This document shows positions 18,052 through 26,282 of a stretch of DNA of 64,000 nucleotides, piece after piece; the stretch's first letter is position 1, and every line of letters begins with the position of its first letter. Under the pieces are notes generated by a model. The model worked only from the letters and a program-made list of their open reading frames with translations, did not search any database and was not told the DNA's origin. Both the position numbers and the translations under genes were made by a program. Source of the DNA: Phycisphaerales bacterium (GTDB taxonomy: Bacteria; Planctomycetota; Phycisphaerae; Phycisphaerales; UBA1924); assembly GCA_026982335.1 (NCBI GenBank), contig JALSHH010000040.1:62001-126000 (forward strand). Reading direction: 5' to 3'.

Positions 18052-19917
18052 TTATTCGTCGATATCCGAGAGGACCTTGGGCGGGAAGGCGGCCCGGAGT
18101 GCATTGCCGACGGCGAAGACATCAATAACCTCTTGCGAGACCGCGCCCCAGACGGGCGAAAGGATGCCCATTGCTGCGAGGATCATCCCGATGATGCTCA
18201 ATGCCATGCCTCCGACCGCGGACTGGAGCGCGATGCGGCGCATGTGGCGGGCGATGTGGAAGAACTCATCGACGCGTTCGAGCGAGGAATCCATGATGAC
18301 CACGCCGGCGGCTTCGGTGGTGATGTCCGATGCTTGGCCGAAGGCGATGCCGACGGTGGCCAAGGTCAGGGCGGGGGCGTCGTTGATGCCGTCGCCGACG
18401 AAACAGGTCTTCGCCGATTCGGATTCCTTGTGGACAATCTCGACTTTTTGTTCGGGGGTTTGCTCGGCGTGGATTTCGGTGATGCCGACCTGCTTGGCGA
18501 GGTATTCGACTTCGGATCGCCGATCGCCTGAGACGAGCATGATTTTTTCGTAGTGGTGTTTGGATTGGAGGTGGCGAATGAAGAGTTCACCCTCTTTGCG
18601 CGGTTCATCGCGAAACTGAACCGTTCCGGCGTACTTGCCATCGACAACGACAACACACTCAAGTCCAGCGGTCTGTTTGGGGAGTTGCTTGGCGCCCTCG
18701 GGGTCAATCTTGGGCAGGGCGTTGCGCGAAGTGATGAGAACAGTGTGTTCGTCAATGATGCCAGTGAGCCCTTCGCCGGGTTTTTCGGAGACTTGCGATG
18801 GTTCGGAAATTGACGCGCCAGTTCGTTCGCCTTCGTTGACAATCGCATCGGCGAGGGGGTGCTTGGAATAGCGTTCGAGTGAGACGATCTGCGAGAGCAG
18901 TGTGCATTTGTCAATGCCCGGCGCGGTGATGATCTCGGTGACCACCGGCGTGCCGTAGGTCAGGGTTCCGGTTTTGTCGAAGATGATGGTCTTGCAGGTG
19001 TCGATGGTTTCGAGGGCGCCGGGATCTTTGATGACGATGCCTCGTTTGGCACACGAAGAGATCGACCCGATGATGGCGACGGGGATGCCGATCAGGAGTG
19101 GGCAAGGTGTCGCGACGACCAATACGGCGAGGAATCGGGTGGGATCGCCTGAGATCAACCAAGCGAAGAGCGCCAGTGTGACCGCCAAGGGGGTGTAGTA
19201 GGCGCCGAGTTGATCGCCGAGCCGGCGCATCTGAGGCTTGCGCTGTTCGGTTTCGATCATTACCTGCATGATTTTGGCATAGCGAGAATCGTGTGCCGGT
19301 TTGGTGGCACGGATGGTGATGGCGGATTCGCCGTTGATCGCACCGGAGAACACGGATGACCCGGGTGCCTTGGACATCATGTAGGGTTCGCCGGTGAGAT
19401 AGGATTCGTCCATGACACCGTGCCCGTCGATGACGATGCCGTCGACGGGTGATGTTTCGTGTGGGAAGATGGTGACGAGATCGCCGACCTTGACTTCATC
19501 GAGCGGAACATCGGTGAGTGTACCATCGACTTTGATATGGGCGACCGAAGGCATACGCTTGGCGAGGGCTTTGAGCACGCTCGACGCATTGGCGACTGCA
19601 TATTCTTCGAGTGCCTCGCCTCCTGAGAGCATGAGCACGACGATCGATCCAGCGAGGTATTCGTCGAGGAGGATGGCGGTGACGATCGAGATGCCTGCGA
19701 GGAGGTCTGAGCCGAACTCTTTGCGGAAGGCTTTGGCACCGAGCTCGAAGACCAGAGGCGTGCCCCCGACGAACAGGCAGATCAACAGCGGGAGGGTGTA
19801 GGCAAACTCGGAGGCATCGGTGCCAAAGCGGAGGATGAGATGGAGCGCGATGGTGATGAGCGCGAGGGCTGCGATGCTGATTTCGCGTGTGTTCCAGATG
19901 GCTTTGAGGAGATTCAT
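18052..19917 (-). CDS. P1B-type heavy-metal-transporting ATPase with TPCP motif
   Basis: 621 residues. It pumps metal ions across the inner membrane by ATP hydrolysis. Actuator TGEP at 175-178, phosphorylated Asp314 in DKTGTLT, the HP pair in SKHPLADA near 347 and GDGINDAPAL near 533 are all present. The ion-site motif in the sixth helix is TPCP (270-273) instead of CPC, SPC or CPH, and the last helix reads QEVIDVFAVGNALR. There is no N-terminal HMA metal-binding domain. TPCP is the mark of the P1B-5 type, linked to iron or nickel, but the C-terminal hemerythrin domain usual for that type is absent. Metal specificity is therefore open. The REP-like repeat starts 17 bp upstream of its ATG. Confidence 0.88.
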   Translation of the reverse strand: MNLLKAIWNTREISIAALALITIALHLILRFGTDASEFAYTLPLLICLFVGGTPLVFELGAKAFRKEFGSDLLAGISIVTAILLDEYLAGSIVVLMLSGGEALEEYAVANASSVLKALAKRMPSVAHIKVDGTLTDVPLDEVKVGDLVTIFPHETSPVDGIVIDGHGVMDESYLTGEPYMMSKAPGSSVFSGAINGESAITIRATKPAHDSRYAKIMQVMIETEQRKPQMRRLGDQLGAYYTPLAVTLALFAWLISGDPTRFLAVLVVATPCPLLIGIPVAIIGSISSCAKRGIVIKDPGALETIDTCKTIIFDKTGTLTYGTPVVTEIITAPGIDKCTLLSQIVSLERYSKHPLADAIVNEGERTGASISEPSQVSEKPGEGLTGIIDEHTVLITSRNALPKIDPEGAKQLPKQTAGLECVVVVDGKYAGTVQFRDEPRKEGELFIRHLQSKHHYEKIMLVSGDRRSEVEYLAKQVGITEIHAEQTPEQKVEIVHKESESAKTCFVGDGINDAPALTLATVGIAFGQASDITTEAAGVVIMDSSLERVDEFFHIARHMRRIALQSAVGGMALSIIGMILAAMGILSPVWGAVSQEVIDVFAVGNALRAAFPPKVLSDIDE

Positions 19918-19934
19918 GGTGTTCCACTCTCTTC

Positions 19935-20014
19935 AACGAGCCGCGACCGTGAGGGAGCGGTCTTGCTTGATTCCGAGTCGTCCTAAGGCCGCTCCCTTAC
20001 GGTCGCGGCTCGTT
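19935..20014. repeat. REP-like long inverted repeat, copy 1
   Basis: Two 26-nt arms (19935-19960 and 19989-20014) pair with a single G-T position around a 28-nt spacer. The same arms recur at 49445-49536 elsewhere in this window, so this is a dispersed repeat and not a private terminator. It fills the gap between pyrC and the P1B ATPase gene, touching the pyrC stop codon. The mRNA of the minus strand would fold into a very stable hairpin here. Confidence 0.85.
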
Positions 20015-21323
20015 AGTCCTTTGATTCGTACTCGATGATGCCCTTCACAATGGTCATCATCGGCCGAATGGTCATGCTCCATCCGAGGAATGGTGTATTG
20101 ACCGATTTTCCAGCCAGATTATCGAGGCTCAGGGTCCAGTTGTTGGCGGGGTCGATGAGGGTGATGTCCGCCGGGCCTCCGATCTTGAGCATTCCGAGCC
20201 CGGATTGATCGAGGTTGCAGAGTTTGGCGGGGTTGATGGTCATGAGTTCGATGAGTTTGGGCAGGTCGATGTGCCCGGTTTCGACGAGGGCTTTGTGATA
20301 GAGCCCGAGTGCGGATTCGAGCCCGATGATGCCGAAGGGTGCATCGGGCATGGGGTTGGCTTTTTCGTCGCTGTGGTGGGGGGCGTGATCGGTGGCAAGG
20401 ATGGTGATGATTCCGTTGGCGACGCCTTGGCGCAGGGCGAGCATGTCCGACTCTTCACGCAACGGGGGGTTCATCTTGGCAGCGGCGCCCAAAGTTTCGA
20501 TGGCTTGATCGGTGAGGAGCAGATGATGAGGCGAGGCTTCAGCGGTGACGGGTTGACCAGCTTTTTGCGCACGATCGACGAGTTGCACCGAGTTGCCTGA
20601 GGACATGTGTTGGATGTGGTATCGGCAGTTGATCCCGGCGTTGAGCATGATGTCGCGTTCGATGATGAGTTCTTCGGCGACCCTAGGCCAACCGACCAAT
20701 CCGAGCTTGGCCGAGATTTCACCCTCGTGCATGACGGCGTTCTTGGTGAGGGTGAGTTCTTGGCAATGTTGCATGAAGCACTTGCCGGTGGGGGCGATGG
20801 TTTGGAAGATCGAGCACATCATGGCAGCGGATTCGACCACATCGCCGTCGTCGGAGAACCCGACCGCGCCAGCTTGATCGCATTGGGTGATCGGGGCGAG
20901 TTGCTGACCTTTTCGTCCGACTGTGGCCGCAGCGACACTGAACACCCGACAATGTCCAACTGCGTCGGCTTTGGCAGCAATGGATTCGACAATTTCAGGC
21001 GTGTCGAGGCACGGGGCAGTATTGGGCATACAGCACACGGTGGTGAATCCACCGGCGACTGCCGCCTTGGTTCCCGATTCAATGTCCTCTTTGTGGGGCT
21101 GCCCGGGATCGCGGAGGTGGACATGGGGGTCGATGAGCCCCGGAGCGAGGATCATGCCGGATGCGTCGATGACACGACCTGCTCCCGATTCGCTGATTCC
21201 CGATTGGATGGCTTTGATAATGCCCTGTTCGATGAGGAGGTCGCTGGTCTGGTCGAGTCCCGATGCGGGGTCGATGATGCGGGCATTCCGGATGAGGATC
21301 GAGGCGGTGTTGTCGGTGGGCAT
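20013..21323 (-). CDS. pyrC: Dihydroorotase
   Basis: 436 residues, amidohydrolase fold. It closes carbamoyl-aspartate to dihydroorotate in pyrimidine synthesis. The metal motif is HVHLRDPG near residue 68, later His ligands are in MQHCQE and YHIQHMSSG, and the catalytic Asp is in ATDHAPHHS. The length and HxHLRDPG sequence fit the class I (PyrC of Gram-positive and planctomycete type) enzyme and not the 340-residue E. coli form. Its stop codon TAA touches the REP-like repeat. It is divergent from tRNA-Pro. Confidence 0.93.
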   Translation of the reverse strand: MPTDNTASILIRNARIIDPASGLDQTSDLLIEQGIIKAIQSGISESGAGRVIDASGMILAPGLIDPHVHLRDPGQPHKEDIESGTKAAVAGGFTTVCCMPNTAPCLDTPEIVESIAAKADAVGHCRVFSVAAATVGRKGQQLAPITQCDQAGAVGFSDDGDVVESAAMMCSIFQTIAPTGKCFMQHCQELTLTKNAVMHEGEISAKLGLVGWPRVAEELIIERDIMLNAGINCRYHIQHMSSGNSVQLVDRAQKAGQPVTAEASPHHLLLTDQAIETLGAAAKMNPPLREESDMLALRQGVANGIITILATDHAPHHSDEKANPMPDAPFGIIGLESALGLYHKALVETGHIDLPKLIELMTINPAKLCNLDQSGLGMLKIGGPADITLIDPANNWTLSLDNLAGKSVNTPFLGWSMTIRPMMTIVKGIIEYESKD

Positions 21324-21351
21324 ATCAAGAGGATATGCGTGGCCTGCCGGG

Positions 21352-21380
21352 TTGGCATTGCGGAAGTTGTGCGCTATGCT
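21352..21380 (+). promoter_or_regulatory. Sigma70-type promoter of tRNA-Pro
   Basis: TTGGCA (21352-21357) and TATGCT (21375-21380) are separated by exactly 17 nt, and the tRNA begins 26 nt after the -10 box. A small CGGCC/GGCCG hairpin (about 21387-21401) lies in the short leader. Confidence 0.7.
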
Positions 21381-21405
21381 TGCTGTCGGCCCAATAGGCC
21401 GAATC

Positions 21406-21480
21406 CGGGGTGTAGCGCAGCTTGGTTAGCGCGTCTGACTGGGGGTCAGAAGGTCGGAGGTTCAAATCCTCTCACCCCGA
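21406..21480 (+). tRNA. tRNA-Pro (GGG anticodon)
   Basis: The acceptor stem CGGGGTG pairs with CACCCCG (21473-21479), discriminator A at 21480. The anticodon stem is TCTGA/TCAGA with loop CTGGGGG, giving anticodon GGG. The T arm is GGAGG-TTCAAAT-CCTCT. The CCA end is not encoded. It is the integration site of the mobile island that follows: the antisense recombinase frame ends inside its T arm. Confidence 0.95.
21462..21480. other. Probable attL core within the tRNA-Pro 3' end
   Basis: The T arm and acceptor 3' strand of tRNA-Pro are complete here and adjoin foreign sequence immediately after 21480. The recombinase gene ends in this segment. This is the expected left attachment junction. I found no second copy to the right, so core length is unknown. 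Confidence 0.5.
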
Positions 21481-22961
21481 CTTTTCTTCAAAATCGGCCC
21501 TTCGGCAAGAATGTCGAAGGGCTTTCTCTTTGTCAGGGCGAGACTTACGGGGCTCAGGATACGGTTCGAACTTACGCAGTCGAGAATCTCGCGCCGAACG
21601 GCAAAGTTCGAACCGCGCCAGATATCGACCAAGTTCTGGCTGAAATCGAAGACGGCCAACGCGGCTTGGGCTTGGGCGGGGTCGAAGTTGTCGGCCTCGT
21701 CGAGCGAGCGTTCGACCTCCTCGGCCTGGCGCTTCAGGTCGGCGGACTTGGCGTTGTAGATGGCCTCGTCGATCGTGCCCGCCAGACATCCGTTCAGGAG
21801 GCGGTCCTGCATGTTGGCCAACTCCGATCGCCGCTTGGCCAGTGACTTCCTCTGGCGTGCCTGGGCGACGGTGACATCGTTGAACGAGGCCGAGAGTGCG
21901 TCGCGGAACCACGCGGCGATCCGTGGTGTCGACATACGGAACGATTCGAACTCGCGGATGATGGCGGCTTCGACATCCGATTCCTTCCACCGGACCTTGG
22001 GGTGGTCCTCGGGCTGGTTGTTGTTGCCGCACTTGTAGTAGATGTGGGTGTTGTGGCCGCCGCTCTTGAGCTTGCGGCGGATGCATTCGCCGGTGATCGC
22101 GTGCCCGCAGCACCCACAGCGGAGCACGCAGCTCGAGAGCATGATGTCCGGGTTGCCTGTGCGGCGGTTCTTGCCGTGGAGAATCTCCTGGCAAGCCTCG
22201 AATGTCCGGCGGTCGATGAGCAACCGGTACTTGCCCTCGAACACTTGGCCGTTGCGGTGGAGCTCGCCGATGTAGAACCGGTTGTTGAGGATGTAGGACA
22301 TGGCGGTCCGGTTGAACCGTGGCTGACTCGGGCGGAAGATGTGCCCTTCCCGCAGCAGCTTGTCGGCCAGCGACTTGAAGGTGAAGGTGCCGCTCGAGTA
22401 CAGCTCGAAGATGCGGACGACGGTCTTCGACTTGACCGGGTCCGGGATCACGGGTTCGGTTCGATCGTCCACATTGAGGTAGCCATACGGAGCCAGTCCG
22501 GTGGGCCAGCCCTGCTTGACCTTCTCGTCCATGCCTTTGAGCACTTCGGTACGGAGGTTGTCGCTGTAGTACTGGGCGACGGCCGCCATCATGTTGAAGG
22601 ACAAGACCCCGGCAGCGCCGGGTCCGAACTGGTTCTCGACGAAGACCAGTTTGACGCCCCGCTTGTCCTCGAGCGATTGCATGCGAACGGCATCACGCAT
22701 GTTCCGGCAGACCCGATCGAGCTTGTGGCTGAGGATCGCGTCGATCCGTTCTCGCTTGGCGTTGGCCTTGACCCAGCGGATCATCTCGTTGAAGGCGATG
22801 CGCTCGGCACCGCGTTTGGCCGATTCGGCGACGACGAACTCTCGGATGATGGTCCACCCGGATTTGGCTGCTCGATCCCGCATCGCGCGGAGTTGGGCAT
22901 CGATCGAGTAGCCCTCGCGTTGTTCTCTGGACGACACGCGCGCCCATGCGACGACATTCAT
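21462..22961 (-). CDS. Large serine recombinase (integrase)
   Basis: 499 residues. Site-specific recombinase that integrates and excises the island. The N-terminal resolvase domain carries nucleophile Ser10 in ARVSSREQREGYSIDAQ and the helix LSHKLDRVCRN; then a Recombinase domain around 170-280 (LAPYGYLNVDD, NRTAMSYILNNRFYIGE), a zinc-ribbon (CVLRCGCCGHAIT and YYKCGNN) near 300-340, and a coiled-coil C-terminus (LANMQDRLLNGCLAG). The final six codons and TGA (21462-21464) lie antisense within tRNA-Pro, so the attachment site fixes the protein's end. ATG 22961 overlaps the preceding small gene by 4 bp. Confidence 0.9.
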   Translation of the reverse strand: MNVVAWARVSSREQREGYSIDAQLRAMRDRAAKSGWTIIREFVVAESAKRGAERIAFNEMIRWVKANAKRERIDAILSHKLDRVCRNMRDAVRMQSLEDKRGVKLVFVENQFGPGAAGVLSFNMMAAVAQYYSDNLRTEVLKGMDEKVKQGWPTGLAPYGYLNVDDRTEPVIPDPVKSKTVVRIFELYSSGTFTFKSLADKLLREGHIFRPSQPRFNRTAMSYILNNRFYIGELHRNGQVFEGKYRLLIDRRTFEACQEILHGKNRRTGNPDIMLSSCVLRCGCCGHAITGECIRRKLKSGGHNTHIYYKCGNNNQPEDHPKVRWKESDVEAAIIREFESFRMSTPRIAAWFRDALSASFNDVTVAQARQRKSLAKRRSELANMQDRLLNGCLAGTIDEAIYNAKSADLKRQAEEVERSLDEADNFDPAQAQAALAVFDFSQNLVDIWRGSNFAVRREILDCVSSNRILSPVSLALTKRKPFDILAEGPILKKSRGERI

Positions 22962-23263
22962 GTGTGGCCGATCTCCTTTCGTGCCCTCATGAGTACTTCG
23001 CCGAGTCGTTTCACATTCATCAGAATCTCCATCGCTTCTGCGTCATCGATCTCGTACCCGTAGGCCTCGGACCAGACATCGCGTGTTTCCGCGAGGAGTT
23101 CGTCCGAGACCCACGCCGTCGAGAGGGCACGCTCCGGCGACGCTTTACGGGCGCACTGAGCTTGCCGATCAGGTGCGGGAAGTCCAGTCGGATCGGCAGA
23201 GATTCTGCCGTTCTTCGTACCTGCAGCAGATGATTGCGGGTCTGTTTTCACTGCCCAAGCCAC
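22958..23263 (-). CDS. Small hypothetical protein of the island
   Basis: 101 residues from GTG 23263. The first half is low in complexity (Ala, Pro, Ser), and the second half is a helical, charged segment (VSDELLAETRDVWSEAYGYE, then MNVKRLGEVLMRARKEI). It overlaps the sigma-like gene upstream by 16 bp and the recombinase downstream by 4 bp (ATGA), so the three form a leftward operon. A role as recombination directionality factor or recombinase partner is possible from position alone. An internal start is possible. Confidence 0.5.
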   Translation of the reverse strand: MAWAVKTDPQSSAAGTKNGRISADPTGLPAPDRQAQCARKASPERALSTAWVSDELLAETRDVWSEAYGYEIDDAEAMEILMNVKRLGEVLMRARKEIGHT

Positions 23264-23754
23264 CCGTCGAGTTCAAGTTTCTGAAACCGCGCGCGGAGGC
23301 GGCGTACTGCCCGGTCGATGGTGTGCCAGCCGCAGCCCACCTGCTTGCGGATGCCCTCAATGGAGTCTCCGTTGGCCAGGTGGTTGCAGATGATGCGATC
23401 GCTCGGCTTGAGGGCATCCATCGCCTCTTGAACATCGAGTTCGCACTGTGCCTTTGAAAAGCACGCATCTGTGGTTCGGGGCATCAGCTGCTTGTAGCGT
23501 TCGATCTTTGTGTGCTCTCTCGCGCAGCCACGCTGCTTGTTTCGGAGCTGATTCATGATCAGCGCCTGGACAGCGGTGCTTTTTTTCGCTCCGTTCGATT
23601 TCACATCGTCGAACTTGAAGGCGATCAGTTCGGGCACGATGTCTTGCTTGAGATCGTCGATCTCGTGAGCCGGGAATCCCATGCGGCGTGCGCATCCTTC
23701 GATGAGTTCGATTTTCCATTGTTCGATGAGTCCGTCGTATCTTGGTCCGTCCAT
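23248..23754 (-). CDS. Sigma70-like / helix-turn-helix regulator of the island
   Basis: 168 residues from ATG 23754; the frame is open to 23844 but without better support. The N-terminal part (IEQWKIELIEGCARRMGFPAH and EIDDLKQDIVPELI) resembles sigma region 2, and the C-terminal part (LKPSDRIICNHLANGDSIEG, then KQVGCGWHTIDRAVRRLR) is a region 4-type helix-turn-helix. This is the layout of ECF-like sigma or sigma-like phage regulators. It lies beside the divergent control region and would be a natural regulator of it. DNA-binding function is inference. Confidence 0.6.
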   Translation of the reverse strand: MDGPRYDGLIEQWKIELIEGCARRMGFPAHEIDDLKQDIVPELIAFKFDDVKSNGAKKSTAVQALIMNQLRNKQRGCAREHTKIERYKQLMPRTTDACFSKAQCELDVQEAMDALKPSDRIICNHLANGDSIEGIRKQVGCGWHTIDRAVRRLRARFQKLELDGWLGQ

Positions 23755-23854
23755 AGTGCGTTCAACCTTTCGTCCGTGAGGAGTTGGTCGAGGCGAGACT
23801 TTCTCGACCTCATGAACGCAGTGAAGAACATGCATTGGGGTCATTGCTATAGGC

Positions 23855-23951
23855 GTTGATATGTGTGCGCAAGGTCATATGCATGCGCAGATGTGCTCTG
23901 CATGTGACATACATGTGAACCCGAATCACACATATGTGTTTGCGGGTTCAC
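23855..23951. promoter_or_regulatory. Divergent control region with nested dyad and ATGTG repeats
   Basis: Between the leftward operon and the rightward recombination genes. Arms gtgaacccg (23915-23923) and cgggttcac (23943-23951) enclose a 12-bp perfect palindrome acacatatgtgt (23928-23939); the two centres nearly coincide. The 60 bp to the left hold several copies of ATGTG/CATATG words. This may be an operator, or an origin of replication for the excised element. Confidence 0.45.
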
Positions 23952-24045
23952 GCGGCGAGAATGGGCGGCGAGCGGCAAATAAACAAGTGGACGGGCACGA
24001 CGCATCGAGCGTGAAAACAGCGTGCCTTCGTTCATGGAGTTTGAA

Positions 24046-24873
24046 ATGCCGACCGACGAAACGAACCAACCACAGATCGACCTTGCATGCCTGAGAGCCG
24101 AGCCCGAGCAGGTGTACCACGCACGCCGGGGCGAGTATCTATCAAGCCACCTTCTTGCCGACTTTCGCAAGTCGCCGCTGCTCTACCGCAAGCGTGTTGA
24201 TGGCCTGATCGAGGACAAGGACTCGAGTGCGTACCTCCTGGGGCGCGCGGCTCATGTCCGTATTCTCGAGGGGAACGAGAAATATGAGAGCGCCTTTGCG
24301 TTTGGCGGCCCGGTGAATCCGAGAACGGGCAGGCCGTTCGGCTCGAACACCAAGGCTTTCTCGGAGTGGGCGGCTGATCAGGGCAAGCCTGTGCTTACCG
24401 ATGCCCAGTCTGATCTCGTCGAGCGTCTTGCCGAAGGCGTCGCCATGAATCCATCGGCGACCGAGTTGCTGCTCGATGGTCGGGCGGAGGGAGTGGTTCG
24501 ATCGGAGTACTGCGGTCAGCAGTGCCAGATCAGGATCGACTGGCTGAATCGGTACCACGGCATCGTGGACCTCAAGACCTGCGACGACCTGACATGGTTC
24601 GAGGCCGACGCCCGTCGCTACGGGTATGTCCACCAGATGGCCTTTTACCAGTCGGTGCTCTCGACCGTGCTCAACGGCACGATGGTTCCGGTTCACATCA
24701 TCGCCATCGAGAAGAAGGAGCCGTACCGCTGCGGCGTGTGGCGAGTCTCGGAAGCATCGCTCAAGCAAGCCCAAGTTGAGAACGCAGCGGCGATCTGCCG
24801 CCTGCACAACTGTCGTCGTCAGGGAGCGTGGCCAACTGGATACGAGGGGGTGCGTGTTCTCGAAGCAATCTAA
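24046..24873 (+). CDS. RecE-like PD-(D/E)XK exonuclease
   Basis: 275 residues from ATG 24046 (GGAG 6 nt upstream). It matches the exodeoxyribonuclease VIII C-terminal (DUF3799) type: opening HLLADFRKSPLLYRKR, then LLGRAAHVRILEG, RIDWLNRYHGIVDLKTCDD with the D...(D)xK core, and YGYVHQMAFYQ supplying the Tyr/Gln. Such enzymes chew the 5' strand of a double-strand end and hand the 3' overhang to an annealing protein. It heads the rightward block and precedes the Sak4-like gene. Confidence 0.8.
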   Translation: MPTDETNQPQIDLACLRAEPEQVYHARRGEYLSSHLLADFRKSPLLYRKRVDGLIEDKDSSAYLLGRAAHVRILEGNEKYESAFAFGGPVNPRTGRPFGSNTKAFSEWAADQGKPVLTDAQSDLVERLAEGVAMNPSATELLLDGRAEGVVRSEYCGQQCQIRIDWLNRYHGIVDLKTCDDLTWFEADARRYGYVHQMAFYQSVLSTVLNGTMVPVHIIAIEKKEPYRCGVWRVSEASLKQAQVENAAAICRLHNCRRQGAWPTGYEGVRVLEAI

Positions 24874-25030
24874 GACCCTCTCCTGATTGCCGGGTGCGGC
24901 GGAGATGGGATGGCGTACCGCGTAGGCACGGAAGCCTTCTCAATGAGAGCGGTGGGACTCCCTGCGCCCACTCCGCGCACCGGCGATTGGTCAACACACA
25001 CCAATGAGCCCCATGTGAAAAGGAAAACCA

Positions 25031-25837
25031 ATGACCGGATTGATGCAGCAGATTCAAAGAGGAACCCGTCACACGCCGCCCCGGCTGTTGATCTACGGCA
25101 CGGAAGGGATCGGCAAGTCCACCATCGCTTCGCAGGCACCCAAGCCCATTTTCATCCAGACGGAAGACGGCCTGGATCAGATCGACTGCGCGTCGTTCCC
25201 GATGGCGACGAAGTTCAGCGAGGTGGTCGGTGCGTTGTCGGCGCTCTATTCCGAAGAGCACGACTACGAGACGGTGGTCATCGATTCGGTTGACTGGCTC
25301 GAACGGCTCGTTTGGGATGAGGTCTGCCGCGAGTACGGGGTCAAGTCCATCGAGAAGGCTGACGGCGGATATGCAAAGGGATACGCGCACGCACTGACCC
25401 AATGGCGTGAAGTCCTCAACGGCCTCGATGCGCTGCGGAAGGATCGCGGCATGGCCGTGGTGCTGCTGGCGCATGCCAAGGTCGAGAAGTTCGATGACCC
25501 GGAATCGGTCGCTTACGACCGGTATTCACCCCGCCTGCACAAGCACGCCTCGGCGTTGATCACCGAGTGGTGCGACGCGGTGCTCTTCGCCACGCGGAAG
25601 TTCCGCACCGAGAGCGAGGACGCGGGTTTCAACCGCACGCGATCGATCGCGGTCGCTCTGGGCAAAGACGGCGGCGAGCGCGTCCTGCGCTGCGTTGGCT
25701 GCCCGTCATGCACGGCCAAGAACCGATACGGGCTCCCCGCCGAGTTGCCGCTGACATGGGCCTCGCTCATGGCGGCCATGACCGACACATCCACACAAAC
25801 CAGTTCCACCAACGAAGGAGAACACACCAATGGCTGA
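25031..25837 (+). CDS. Sak4-like RecA-fold ATPase (phage single-strand annealing type)
   Basis: 268 residues. Walker A GTEGIGKST near residue 26, Walker B-type strand YETVVIDSVDWLE near 83, and VVLLAHAKVEKFDD near 145, as in the AAA_24/Sak4 group of phage recombinases. These replace Redβ or RecT in many phages and act with an SSB-like protein, here probably the next gene. The 3' end overlaps that gene by 8 bp. AAGGA lies 9 nt before the ATG. A Cys pair (CVGCPSC) near 218 is not part of the core. Confidence 0.75.
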   Translation: MTGLMQQIQRGTRHTPPRLLIYGTEGIGKSTIASQAPKPIFIQTEDGLDQIDCASFPMATKFSEVVGALSALYSEEHDYETVVIDSVDWLERLVWDEVCREYGVKSIEKADGGYAKGYAHALTQWREVLNGLDALRKDRGMAVVLLAHAKVEKFDDPESVAYDRYSPRLHKHASALITEWCDAVLFATRKFRTESEDAGFNRTRSIAVALGKDGGERVLRCVGCPSCTAKNRYGLPAELPLTWASLMAAMTDTSTQTSSTNEGEHTNG

Positions 25838-26282
25838 CCTGCATGGATTTGACGCACGCAATGTTGACCCCGCGACGACCTTCGAGGCGATCCCCGCGGG
25901 CAAGTACATCGCCGCGATCACCGATTCGGAAACCAAGCCGACCAAGAGCGGCAACGGCAGTTACTTGCAGCTGGCTTTCACGATCCTCGAGGGCGAGTAC
26001 AAGAACCGCATCCTCTGGGCTCGGCTCAACCTTGACAACCCGAACCAGACGGCGGTGAACATCGCCCGCTCGGAACTCTCTGCGATCTGCCGGGCGGTGG
26101 GTGTGATGGCCCCCAATGACAGCGTCGAGCTGCACAACCTGCCGTTGCAGATCACGGTGAAGGTGAAGAAGCGCGAGGACACGGGCGATCTCGTCAACGA
26201 GATCAAGGGCTACGCCAAGAAGGAAGCCGCTCAGGGACAACCGCAGCAGAATCGGAGCAGCACACCGCCATGGAAACGATAA
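25830..26282 (+). CDS. DUF669-family phage protein
   Basis: 150 residues. The signature is a short protein with EAIPAGKYIAAITDSETKPT at the front, followed by a beta-rich core (YLQLAFTILEGEYKNRILWARLN) and LSAICRAVG. DUF669 proteins accompany Sak4-like ATPases in phage recombination modules and are proposed single-strand DNA binders. The C-terminus is Gln/Asn/Pro-rich. It overlaps the Sak4-like gene by 8 bp and the next gene by 13 bp, so all are one transcript. Confidence 0.75.
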   Translation: MADLHGFDARNVDPATTFEAIPAGKYIAAITDSETKPTKSGNGSYLQLAFTILEGEYKNRILWARLNLDNPNQTAVNIARSELSAICRAVGVMAPNDSVELHNLPLQITVKVKKREDTGDLVNEIKGYAKKEAAQGQPQQNRSSTPPWKR

